From Lederbergia lenta NBRC 16444 (GTDB taxonomy: Bacteria; Bacillota; Bacilli; Bacillales; Bacillaceae_C), in contig NZ_BCVC01000004.1 of assembly GCF_001591545.1 (NCBI RefSeq), positions 62,001 through 126,000 on the forward strand: 64,000 nt of DNA, given 5' to 3'. The notes below the pieces were generated by a model. That model did not search any database. It was not told the DNA's origin and was given only the letters and a program-made list of their open reading frames with translations. A program made the translations under genes and the position numbers. Positions within the stretch are counted from its first letter, which is position 1; each line of letters begins with the position of its first letter. This document shows positions 37,245 through 45,655 of the stretch, piece after piece.

Positions 37245-38159
37245 ATGACAGCTTGGGATTTGGATAAGTTTAAAGGTGTATTCGTTGCAATGTATTCTGC
37301 TTACGATGAGTCAGGAGTAGTGAGTGAGAAAAGAGTGAAGAAACTTGCGCGTTATTATGTGGATACTGGTATAAAGGGTTTATATGTAGGCGGAAGTTCG
37401 GGAGAAGGTATCCTTCAAACAGTCGAAGAAAGAAAAAAAGTGTTAGAAGCAGTAATGGAAGAGGTAGGGAATGAATTAACGATTATCGTACATATTGGCG
37501 CTAACTCAACGATAGAGAGTAAGGAATTAGCGGTTCATGCGGAAAATAATAAGGCAGATGCGATTTCAGCTGTTCCAGCAATCTATTACCGATTATCTGA
37601 GGATTCTGTAGAGAGACATTGGCAGGAAATGATCGATAGCTCTTCGCTGCCATTTATTATCTACAATATCCCGCAGACAACAGGCTTTCAATTAACACAA
37701 ACTCTATTTAAGAAAATGATTGCTCAAGATAAAGTTATTGGAATTAAAATGTCTGGTGAAAGCGTATTCGAACTTCAGCAATTTAAAGCAAATGCAGGCA
37801 AAGAATTCCTCGTGTACAACGGTCCAGACGAGCAGTACCTAGGTGGACGTATTATGGGAGCTGATGGAGGAATTGGTGGTACATACGGGGTAATGCCAGA
37901 ACTATTTTGTCAACTGGATGCCTATTACAAGCAAGGAGCAATCGAGGAAGCACAAGTATTGCAAACAAAGATTAATACAATCATTACTAAGCTATTAAGC
38001 TATCCTTCTTTATATGGGGCTACTAAAGCAATTTTAAGCTTAAGAGGTGTTGAAACGGGGTCTCCACGTTTACCGCTATTGCCTGTTAAAGAATCCAATT
38101 GGGCAGAAATAAGAAAACTTAACGAAGAGATTGAGCATGCAATCAAGTCTTATGCATAA
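37245..38159 (+). CDS. nanA: DapA-family aldolase, N-acetylneuraminate lyase-like
   Basis: Aldolase of 304 residues in the DHDPS/NAL family: GGSSGEG near residue 47 (substrate carboxylate site), catalytic Tyr in FIIYNIP near 138 and Schiff-base Lys in VIGIKMSGES near 167. N-acetylneuraminate lyase splits Neu5Ac into ManNAc and pyruvate. GGSSGEG and the sialidase downstream favour that reaction over dihydrodipicolinate synthesis; a keto-deoxy sugar acid aldolase is also possible. ATG 37245 follows AAGGG nine bases upstream. NanE and NanK are not in the window. Confidence 0.85.
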   Translation: MTAWDLDKFKGVFVAMYSAYDESGVVSEKRVKKLARYYVDTGIKGLYVGGSSGEGILQTVEERKKVLEAVMEEVGNELTIIVHIGANSTIESKELAVHAENNKADAISAVPAIYYRLSEDSVERHWQEMIDSSSLPFIIYNIPQTTGFQLTQTLFKKMIAQDKVIGIKMSGESVFELQQFKANAGKEFLVYNGPDEQYLGGRIMGADGGIGGTYGVMPELFCQLDAYYKQGAIEEAQVLQTKINTIITKLLSYPSLYGATKAILSLRGVETGSPRLPLLPVKESNWAEIRKLNEEIEHAIKSYA

Positions 38160-38199
38160 CTAGATTGATTCAATACCTTAAGTAATGGGGAGTGAGATG

Positions 38200-39156
38200 A
38201 TGGACACGAAAACAGCTATAGCTGCTAATAAGATTGATTTAAAAAGTCCGAAAAAGTCTACTTGGGCACAAATGAAAAAAATGAAACTACTTTACTTCAT
38301 GCTTTTGTTCCCAGCTATTATGTTATTCATATTTAACTATCTACCAATGTATGGTGTCATTATCTCGTTCAAGAACTTTTCACCAGGACTAGGTATTTGG
38401 GGGAGTCCTTGGAATAATTTTGAGCACTTCGAGAGATTGTTTACAGACTTCATGTTTATAAGAGCATTAAAGAACACAATCTTTATCAGCCTTTTAAAAA
38501 TAATAATTGCATTTCCTGCGCCGATTATTTTTGCAATCTTGCTAAATGAAATACGAAATCAAAAGTTCTTGAAAGTCACACAATCTATTTCGTATTTACC
38601 ACATTTTATGTCTTGGGTTATTCTATCAGCAATGATTATCGAAGTATTCTCTCCGCAAAGGGGGATTGTTAACTTTATCATTACTGCTTTTGGTGGGGAT
38701 CCAGTTAACTTTTTATCCAGTAAATTATTCTTCATACCAGTTTTAATATTGACAGATATTTGGAAGGAAATTGGATACGGAGCGATTATTTACTTGGCAA
38801 CAATCGCATCTATTGACCCAGCACTTTATGAAGCGGCTGAAATGGATGGGGCTAATCGACTTAAGAAAATGCTTCATATTACACTACCATCTATTATGCC
38901 TATGGTCATTATCCTTTTCATCCTACGTCTAGGTGGAATTTTGAATGCCGGGTTCGATCAAATCTTGAACTTGTATAATCCACTTGTTTATGAAGTAGCT
39001 GACATTATTGATACGTATGTATATCGAAGTGGTTTGGAACAATTCCAGTTTGACTATGCGACCGCAGTTGGATTGTTTAAAAACATCATTGGAATTATTT
39101 TCATCTTAGGTGCAAATGCAATCATCCGTCGAAGAAGTGAACATGGAATCTGGTAG
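38200..39156 (+). CDS. ABC transporter permease, LplB type (importer C)
   Basis: Permease of 318 residues with six helices; EAA loop YEAAEMDGANRLKKMLHITLPSI and the LplB start LLFPAIMLFIFNYLPMYGV. ATG 38200 (alternatively 38197) follows GGGGAG. It lies between the lyase and the partner permease, so importer C probably brings in sialic acid or sialylated oligosaccharides. Confidence 0.88.
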   Translation: MDTKTAIAANKIDLKSPKKSTWAQMKKMKLLYFMLLFPAIMLFIFNYLPMYGVIISFKNFSPGLGIWGSPWNNFEHFERLFTDFMFIRALKNTIFISLLKIIIAFPAPIIFAILLNEIRNQKFLKVTQSISYLPHFMSWVILSAMIIEVFSPQRGIVNFIITAFGGDPVNFLSSKLFFIPVLILTDIWKEIGYGAIIYLATIASIDPALYEAAEMDGANRLKKMLHITLPSIMPMVIILFILRLGGILNAGFDQILNLYNPLVYEVADIIDTYVYRSGLEQFQFDYATAVGLFKNIIGIIFILGANAIIRRRSEHGIW

Positions 39157-39170
39157 AGAGGAGGATGATT

Positions 39171-40052
39171 ATGGGAAAAAGGAAATTTTCGTTGTTTGAA
39201 CTAATATTAACTATTTGTTTTATTATTTTCTCCATTATGGTACTTTATCCGTTTTGGCAGACGCTTGTTTTATCCTTTTCCGATCCAAAACAGGCTTCTG
39301 GTCTTGGAATGAGTCTCTGGCCAGAAAGATGGATTCCAGATGCGTATCAATTTGTTTTCGGCTATGGAAGTATTATGAAAGCATACATAAATACGATTAT
39401 TCGAACAGTATCAGGAACATTCTTAATCGTAGCTTTCACTATGTTGGCAGCTTATCCTCTATCAAAAAAGGATTTACCATATCGCAATACAATTACCATC
39501 TTTTTTCTCATTGCTATGTTTTTCTCAGGTGGGATTATTCCGGATTATTTATTAGTGAAAAACCTGGGATTAATTGATACAAGATGGGCGTTAATCTTAC
39601 CAACGGCAGTAAACGTTTTCTATATCATTATTATGAGAAATTATTTCATGACAATTGATAAAGGGATAGAAGAATCGGCAGTTATGGATGGGGCAAGTTA
39701 CTTTACAATTTTAACAAAGATCATTCTGCCATTATCTAAACCTGTTATTGCAACCATTGCCTTATGGGCAGCGGTATTCCATTGGAACGAATGGTTCCAT
39801 GCTTTAGTTTATATTCAAGATGATGCTAAAACTGTCTTGCAAATGATTGTAAGAGATATGATGACCGCAATGGATCTATCGCAATCATCCGATGCCGGTG
39901 CTATTGGTGGTAGTGGCTCTAATGAAAATTTACTATTAAGTAATGTGCGTGCAGCTACTGTTATGATTTCAATTGGACCTATTGTGTTAGTTTATCCATT
40001 TGTTCAAAAGTATTTTATCAAAGGTATTATGATTGGATCTCTTAAAGGATAA
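39171..40052 (+). CDS. ABC transporter permease, YtcP type (importer C)
   Basis: Permease of 293 residues; EAA loop EESAVMDGASYFTILTKIILPLSKP and the C-terminal LVYPFVQKYFIKGIMIGSLKG of YtcP proteins. AGAGGAGG sits six bases before ATG 39171. It completes the channel of importer C and is followed after 21 bases by the cognate lipoprotein. Confidence 0.88.
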   Translation: MGKRKFSLFELILTICFIIFSIMVLYPFWQTLVLSFSDPKQASGLGMSLWPERWIPDAYQFVFGYGSIMKAYINTIIRTVSGTFLIVAFTMLAAYPLSKKDLPYRNTITIFFLIAMFFSGGIIPDYLLVKNLGLIDTRWALILPTAVNVFYIIIMRNYFMTIDKGIEESAVMDGASYFTILTKIILPLSKPVIATIALWAAVFHWNEWFHALVYIQDDAKTVLQMIVRDMMTAMDLSQSSDAGAIGGSGSNENLLLSNVRAATVMISIGPIVLVYPFVQKYFIKGIMIGSLKG

Positions 40053-40073
40053 TGATACTGAGGAGGAGAAAAG

Positions 40074-41768
40074 ATGAAACGGATGAGACACTTTTTTTTA
40101 GGAGCTATCATGTCAGCGGCATTAGTTATCGCAGGCTGTAGTTCGAATGCCGCTAACAAGACGGAGGAAGTAGTCGATATATCTAAACTTCCAAAGGCTG
40201 GAGACTTTTCGAAAGAATTAACATTAAATCTTTCCGGTTCGGTTACAAGAGGTAAAGTGGAAGATGACAACTATGTGCAAAAACGATTGGAAGAGCAATT
40301 TAATATTAAAATTAAAAATACAAAACTGGATACGTGGAATGCTGAACAAGTAAACTTAATGGTAGCCTCTGGCGACCTGCCTGACACGTTTGCATTCACA
40401 GCGGGTGGTCAAACTGCGCAAGAAATGTATGATTCTGGTTTAACGAGAACAATTCCAAAAGAAATGTTAGAGAAGTACGCACCACTTTATATGAAAATGC
40501 TAGAAGAGAATCCACCGGGACCAAATTTGAATCTAAAACAAGGTACGGAAGATCAGTACTTACAATTAATCGGGCAATATGCGCACGTATATGGTTTACC
40601 TTGGGGCCCAACTCTTCGTCTTGATTGGTTAGAGAATCTAGGCATTGAGCCTCCAGGTGAAATAAAGCAAGTAGGACCGAGCGGTGGACGCGAGAAAATA
40701 TTCTTTACTGAAGAAGCTTATACATTGGAAGAGTTAGAGGAAATATTAATCGCTTTCACCTTTGATGATCCAGATGGAAATGGAAAAAATGATACGTATG
40801 GAATTTCACCAGCGAATAATAATTTGAATTGGGCTCAGTCGCTAATGGGCGCTTACGGTTTGGGTAGTGGCTATAATTTTCTTGAAAATGGAAAATTAGT
40901 GAAGGCGGAGATATCTGAGAAGTACAAGGAATTTTTAAAGCAAATGGCTAAATGGTACGATATGGGGCTAGTTGATCCGGAGTTTACAACAATTGATGAA
41001 AATACGAGTTGGGAAAAATACAAGCAAGGAAAAATTGGTTATTATATTGCGCAGCCATCCTATCTTGCAATGGATGATTGGGCGAAAGGACGTGCCCCGC
41101 AAAATATTGTCGAAAATCCTGATTCTACAGCAAAAATTCTTGCAACAGGACCAGAAATTGGCCCAGATGGAGAACAAGGAGTAAAAGCGTATCTACCAGT
41201 CGTAGACTTAGCAGATGCATTCTATGTATCTAAACATGTAACTGATGAAGAATTGGCAAGAATTCTACAAATTTTCGACTATATTAATTTCGATAATGAT
41301 GCAAGATGGACATTGTTTGGTGAAGTTGGTGTACACTCGGATTGGGAAGGCGAGCCTGAGAAATCAGCACTTAAAGTACGACCAGAATATGCAGAGCAAG
41401 AAGGTAATTCTGGGTTTTGGGCCTATAACTTCCGCACGTATGATAAAGAAAGAGTACAGTGGATTAACTCTGAGTATACACTGAAGTTAAAAGATGAATT
41501 TTATGCACGTGAGGATATTCAAGAGAAGATGTTAATCCGTCCATACAAATGGGATATGCTAAATGAAACAAACTTGAGAGATATTGAGAATCGTTATAGT
41601 GGGCAAATGAATACAATTGTTGAGGAATTTAGAATGAAGGCAATTGTTGGGGAAGTTGATATTGATAAAGAATGGGATAAATACGTGGAAAATTATATGA
41701 ATAATGGAGGAAAGCAGACTCTTGAGGAATTAGAAAAAGCACCTAAAGTTTCTGAACTATTGAAGTAA
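40074..41768 (+). CDS. Solute-binding lipoprotein, importer C (Lpl type)
   Basis: Lipoprotein of 564 residues with signal peptide and lipobox VIAGC (Cys near residue 22). It has the DPDGNGKNDTYGI stretch shared by the Lpl-type lipoproteins here and a C-terminal VDIDKEWDKYVENYMNNGG. Placed between a sialate lyase and a sialidase, it is the best candidate for binding sialic acid, 2,7-anhydro-sialic acid or sialylated glycans, though the fold gives no specificity. Confidence 0.88.
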   Translation: MKRMRHFFLGAIMSAALVIAGCSSNAANKTEEVVDISKLPKAGDFSKELTLNLSGSVTRGKVEDDNYVQKRLEEQFNIKIKNTKLDTWNAEQVNLMVASGDLPDTFAFTAGGQTAQEMYDSGLTRTIPKEMLEKYAPLYMKMLEENPPGPNLNLKQGTEDQYLQLIGQYAHVYGLPWGPTLRLDWLENLGIEPPGEIKQVGPSGGREKIFFTEEAYTLEELEEILIAFTFDDPDGNGKNDTYGISPANNNLNWAQSLMGAYGLGSGYNFLENGKLVKAEISEKYKEFLKQMAKWYDMGLVDPEFTTIDENTSWEKYKQGKIGYYIAQPSYLAMDDWAKGRAPQNIVENPDSTAKILATGPEIGPDGEQGVKAYLPVVDLADAFYVSKHVTDEELARILQIFDYINFDNDARWTLFGEVGVHSDWEGEPEKSALKVRPEYAEQEGNSGFWAYNFRTYDKERVQWINSEYTLKLKDEFYAREDIQEKMLIRPYKWDMLNETNLRDIENRYSGQMNTIVEEFRMKAIVGEVDIDKEWDKYVENYMNNGGKQTLEELEKAPKVSELLK

Positions 41769-41773
41769 TGTAT

Positions 41774-41822
41774 TGGGGGCCACAACAGTGCTACGCGCTT
41801 CTGTGAAGTCCCCGCCTTTTAT
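41774..41822 (+). terminator. Probable terminator after importer C
   Basis: GGGGGCcACAACAG pairs imperfectly with CTGTGAAGTCCCC over an 11-base loop, followed by a short T run. Read-through to the sialidase is likely because no separate promoter is visible. Confidence 0.5.
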
Positions 41823-41867
41823 TAAACTATTATACTTTCAAATTACTAAATGCGGGGGTTTTTATTT

Positions 41868-43208
41868 ATGCCAAATATTGAAACGCAAGCAATTTTTTAT
41901 CCGGATTATGCAGGTTCAAAAGCATATAGAATTCCATCAATGATTACAACAAGAAAGGGAACAGTTATTGCAGGCATTGATGCAAGGATAGTCGATCAAA
42001 CAGATAATCCAAACCAGATTGAAGTGGCAATTAGACGTAGTGGAGACAACGGTAAGACCTGGAATCCAATCCAAAGGCTCGTTGCATTTGCCGGTGAAGG
42101 ATTGGACGGAGCGGCTGCGATTGATTCTTCATTATTGCAGGACGAGGAAACAGGTACATTATTTATGCTTTATATGCATACACCAGGCGGGATTGGTTTA
42201 TGGGCGAGTGAAGCAGGGGTCGGGTTTGATTCAAAAGGAAACAGAAAACTATTTGATAGTGCAGGAAATACCTATTTGTTATCTGAAGACGGGAAAGTTA
42301 TTGACTTTGAAGGGAATGCAACAGATTATACTGTAGATAAAGAAGGCTATGTGTTCAAAGGTGACGAAGCACAAGGTAATATTTATTACAAAAAGGGAAT
42401 TGACTCGAATGAAAGTTTACTAGAAGCGAGAACATCATTTCTACAAGTGATTAAAAGTGATGATGATGGGCTTACATGGTCAGAACCTCGCGAATTAAAC
42501 CCATTGGTAAAAGAGGAATGGATGCGCTTTATTGGATCTGGCCCTGGTTGTGGTATTCAATTGAAGCATGGAGAAAAGGCAGGAAGATTAGCTTTCCCGA
42601 TCTACTTTTCAAATAAAACAGGTCATATGTCATGTGCTTTAATCTACAGTGATGATCACGGTGTCACATGGCAACGTGGTGAATCCCCGAACGATGGTAG
42701 AGAGCTAGACGGTGAAACACTAACCGCTGAAACGATTTCTGATCATAAGCAAATGCTAACGGAGTCTCAAGTAATCGAGTTACCAAATGGAGAGCTTAAG
42801 TATTATTTGCGAAATCATTACGGACTTCAGAGAACGGCCGTAACAACGAGTACAGATGGCGGTAAGACTTGGGGTGAAGTGACGTTTGACATGACATTGG
42901 TTGATCCAATCTGTCAATCTAGTGTCATTCTTTATCCTGATCAAGGAGATGGAAAAGTACGAGTCTTATTCTCTAACCCAGATAATGAAACAAAGAGAGA
43001 AAAGGGGACGATTCGTTTAAGCGAAGACGGCGGAAAGACATGGCCCTACAGTAAAGTCATCGAAGACAGCCATTACGGTTATTCATGCTTAACAGTTTTA
43101 AAGAATGGGGAAATTGGCGTCTTGTTTGAAAAAGTCTATGATTATGACAATTGGAATAATATGGATATACAATTCGGAACATTTACGCTGGATTGGTTGA
43201 AGTCATAA
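41868..43208 (+). CDS. Cytoplasmic sialidase (GH33-like)
   Basis: Six-bladed propeller enzyme of 446 residues. The YRIPSM motif near residue 22 holds the first catalytic Arg, and five Asp boxes are readable (RSGDNGKTWNP, KSDDDGLTWSE, YSDDHGVTWQR, STDGGKTWGE, SEDGGKTWPY). GH33 enzymes remove terminal sialic acid. ATG 41868 has GCGGGGG nine bases upstream; neither it nor the ATG at 41850 gives a signal peptide, so it should act on imported sialosides. A hydrophobic CBM40-like lectin domain is absent. Confidence 0.9.
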   Translation: MPNIETQAIFYPDYAGSKAYRIPSMITTRKGTVIAGIDARIVDQTDNPNQIEVAIRRSGDNGKTWNPIQRLVAFAGEGLDGAAAIDSSLLQDEETGTLFMLYMHTPGGIGLWASEAGVGFDSKGNRKLFDSAGNTYLLSEDGKVIDFEGNATDYTVDKEGYVFKGDEAQGNIYYKKGIDSNESLLEARTSFLQVIKSDDDGLTWSEPRELNPLVKEEWMRFIGSGPGCGIQLKHGEKAGRLAFPIYFSNKTGHMSCALIYSDDHGVTWQRGESPNDGRELDGETLTAETISDHKQMLTESQVIELPNGELKYYLRNHYGLQRTAVTTSTDGGKTWGEVTFDMTLVDPICQSSVILYPDQGDGKVRVLFSNPDNETKREKGTIRLSEDGGKTWPYSKVIEDSHYGYSCLTVLKNGEIGVLFEKVYDYDNWNNMDIQFGTFTLDWLKS

Positions 43209-43220
43209 TAAAGTAACTTC

Positions 43221-43262
43221 CAAATTACAAAAGTATTATTTGCTTTTGTAATTTGTTCTTTT
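43221..43262. terminator. Intrinsic terminator after sialidase
   Basis: CAAATTACAAAAG and CTTTTGTAATTTG form a perfect 13-bp stem with a 9-base loop, followed by TTCTTTT. Confidence 0.85.
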
Positions 43263-43292
43263 ATAACAACTCTGAAAGGAGGCGGTGCCTAA

Positions 43293-44285
43293 ATGAAACC
43301 TATTACGTTGAATTCCCAAACAATACTAGGTGCTTTATCACTAGAAAGAAAAGGGGAATTTATTAAACCATGGCGGATTTTATATAAAGAGAGAGACTTT
43401 TTTACTCCCAATCTACTCAATGGCCAGGCGGAAGTACCAGCAGGAGTAAGAATTATATTCGAAACGAGTTCCCAAAAAATAAAGGTGGAGTTTGCTCTAT
43501 CTCCAGTTGAAATAGAGTTTGATATGGTGATAGAAAACGAATTAGAAAAGACATTCATTGTTGAGGCAGGTGTCTCATCTTTTACGTTGGGCGGCCTATC
43601 GAGAGAAAACAAAAAGGTAGAAATTTATTTATCACAACAAGAGCAAGTGTCCTTGAAAAATGTATATATTGATGAACAGGCAGAGTGGAACCTCCACTCA
43701 TCCACTAGAAAAAGATGGCTCTCTTATGGAAGCTCTATTACACAATGTCATGCTGCTGAAAGTCCTTCTCAAACATGGCCGGCTATCACCGCTAAAGAAT
43801 TGGAATTGGATTCCATTTGTTTGGGCTTTAGTGGCCAATGTCAATTTGAGCCGATGGTAGCGCGGACAATTAGGGATACATCTGTTGACTTCATCTCATT
43901 ATGTGCAGGAATTAATATGTACGGTTGGAATTGTTATAACCATCGAACATTTCAGGCTAGCATCATCGGATTTATTAAAATTATTCGCGAAAAACAACCA
44001 TCCGTACCAATTATATTAAGCTCACCTATTTTTGGTACATTTAGAGAGGAAACCCCCAATCTTGTTGGTTTCACACTGATTGAAATGCGTAAACAAGTAA
44101 AAGAAATCGTAGATATTTTCAATGAAAATGGGGATGAACATATATTTTATGTAAATGGATTGGATATTTTAGACGCGGACTCAGAAAACTTACTCCCGGA
44201 CGGTCTTCATCCTAATGCGGAAGGGTATAAAATGATGGGGTATCGATTTGCCGATGTATTTAAGCTGCTATTTGACGAATTCTGA
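43293..44285 (+). CDS. SGNH/GDSL-type carbohydrate esterase
   Basis: Protein of 330 residues with an N-terminal jelly-roll part (about 1-135) and a C-terminal SGNH hydrolase. Block I reads SYGSSIT (nucleophile Ser in GSS), block II GFSGQ, block III CAGIN and block V DGLHPN with the catalytic Asp-His. No signal peptide is visible. Enzymes of this build remove O-acetyl groups from sugars, and its place after the sialidase suggests sialate O-acetylesterase. AAAGGAGG precedes the ATG by 11 bases. Confidence 0.82.
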   Translation: MKPITLNSQTILGALSLERKGEFIKPWRILYKERDFFTPNLLNGQAEVPAGVRIIFETSSQKIKVEFALSPVEIEFDMVIENELEKTFIVEAGVSSFTLGGLSRENKKVEIYLSQQEQVSLKNVYIDEQAEWNLHSSTRKRWLSYGSSITQCHAAESPSQTWPAITAKELELDSICLGFSGQCQFEPMVARTIRDTSVDFISLCAGINMYGWNCYNHRTFQASIIGFIKIIREKQPSVPIILSSPIFGTFREETPNLVGFTLIEMRKQVKEIVDIFNENGDEHIFYVNGLDILDADSENLLPDGLHPNAEGYKMMGYRFADVFKLLFDEF

Positions 44286-44396
44286 AAGTTTAATAGTCAT
44301 CTATTAAATAGGATTTACTGTAGTGCGAATTTGGCACTTCTAATCTAATGAATCGCGGTGGTATAACAGCTCAAGGTTTTAAGATAATAGAAAAGG

Positions 44397-44425
44397 TTGA
44401 CAAGCTTGTATATCCGCGTTATATT
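44397..44425 (+). promoter_or_regulatory. Sigma-A promoter of LacI-type regulator
   Basis: TTGACA (44397-44402), a 17-base spacer and TATATT (44420-44425) form a near-consensus promoter 84 bases before the TTG start of the regulator. The rest of the 44286-44508 gap shows no other signal. Confidence 0.75.
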
Positions 44426-44508
44426 CTAATCACTTGTAATTTTCTGTTAATTATAGCTGTGTTTTCGAAAGTGAGTAATGTAATGATGCATCAAGAGGAG
44501 TTTTTCGG

Positions 44509-45549
44509 TTGGTTAGATTAAAAGATATTGCAGAGAAAGTTGGAGTTTCTATTTCTACTGTCTCAAGAGTGATTAAGGATGATAAAAGTAGAAATGTCAA
44601 TCAGGAAACTAAGCAAAAGGTATGGGACGCAGTGAAGGAATTAGGTTATATACCTAATTTACATGCAAGGAATTTAGTAACAAATCAAAGTTCTCATGAG
44701 AGCAAAAGAAGAACAATGAAAATTGGATGGGTCGCTGATCCAAAGGTAGCCGAGTTCAACCCTTATTTCTCCAATATTTATTCTGGTATAAGCAATACGC
44801 TTGATAAGTTAAATTATACTTTAATTAATATGTACAAGGATGAAATAGCGGACGAATCAAGGCTTCTAAAGATGATTCATGAATCCGGTATTGAAGGTAT
44901 TATCTTAGTAGATAGAATCGATGAAAAGACGCTTAAGTTTCTTAAAAAATACTTACCTGTAGTAGGGTTAGATTTTTATTACTCGGAGGAAACAATTACT
45001 GTTATCGATTATGATCGTAAAGAGGCTGCTAAAATGGCGGTTGAGCATTTAATTAATCAAGGACATGAAAAAATTGGTTTTATCGGTGGTGGGTCTGGAC
45101 CAAGAAATGAGAGTCTAGCAGTAGAAAAAAGATTTCAGGGTTATTTAACCGCGATAGAAGAAGCGGGAATGGTGTCTAAAGAAGACTGGATTATTGATAC
45201 TGGATGGCTTTTAGAGAATAGTTATGAAGGTATGAAAAAGCTTTTGAAAGAGCAAAGTGAAATACCTACTGCGATGTTTTGTGCAAGTGATTTAATGGCA
45301 ATTGCAGCAATGCGAGCTGTATTTGAAAAAAATTTGAAAGTGCCGGACGATATTGCATTTATAGGCTTTGATAATATTGAGATGGCCAAGTATTCAACCC
45401 CTCCGCTTACATCTATTGACATACCAAAGTATGAAATTGGCGAATTGGCAGCTAAAACAATTGTAGATAAAGTGGAAGGCAAATTAAATATTCCAATAAA
45501 AATCTTCTTACCTTTTGAGCTAATTGTGCGAGAATCTTCTAAAATATAG
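44509..45549 (+). CDS. LacI family transcriptional regulator
   Basis: Regulator of 346 residues: helix-turn-helix RLKDIAEKVGVSISTVSRVI (about 3-22), hinge helix near ARNLVTNQSS, and a periplasmic-binding-type sensor domain (about 70-340). The start is TTG at 44509 with GAGGAG eight bases upstream. A palindromic site GGAAAACGTTTGG lies between it and the oxidoreductase/importer D operon, its probable target. The effector is unknown; a sugar taken up by importer D is a reasonable guess. Confidence 0.88.
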   Translation: MVRLKDIAEKVGVSISTVSRVIKDDKSRNVNQETKQKVWDAVKELGYIPNLHARNLVTNQSSHESKRRTMKIGWVADPKVAEFNPYFSNIYSGISNTLDKLNYTLINMYKDEIADESRLLKMIHESGIEGIILVDRIDEKTLKFLKKYLPVVGLDFYYSEETITVIDYDRKEAAKMAVEHLINQGHEKIGFIGGGSGPRNESLAVEKRFQGYLTAIEEAGMVSKEDWIIDTGWLLENSYEGMKKLLKEQSEIPTAMFCASDLMAIAAMRAVFEKNLKVPDDIAFIGFDNIEMAKYSTPPLTSIDIPKYEIGELAAKTIVDKVEGKLNIPIKIFLPFELIVRESSKI

Positions 45550-45581
45550 GGATTTTAACAATTAATTATTTATTAGTAATG

Positions 45582-45595
45582 GGAAAACGTTTGGA
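45582..45595. promoter_or_regulatory. LacI-family operator candidate
   Basis: GGAAAACGTTTGGA is centred on AAACGTTT with a central CG, as in LacI/CcpA operators. It lies between the LacI gene and the Gfo/Idh/MocA gene. It may be bound by that LacI protein or by CcpA. Confidence 0.5.
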
Positions 45596-45596
45596 T

Positions 45597-45624
45597 AGCA
45601 TCAGGAAAATATTTTCCTGATGCT
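45597..45624. terminator. Perfect 28-bp palindrome, hairpin in front of oxidoreductase
   Basis: AGCATCAGGAAAAT is followed immediately by its exact reverse complement. As RNA it forms a strong hairpin ending the LacI transcript, though no good U-tract follows. It could also be a two-fold protein-binding site. Confidence 0.55.
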
Positions 45625-45655
45625 GAAATTATATTATTAATAGGGGGATTTATCT

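Noticed and set aside
41769-41867. Riboswitch in the leader of the sialidase gene
   Set aside because: Only an imperfect terminator-like hairpin is visible; no conserved aptamer pattern could be recognised.
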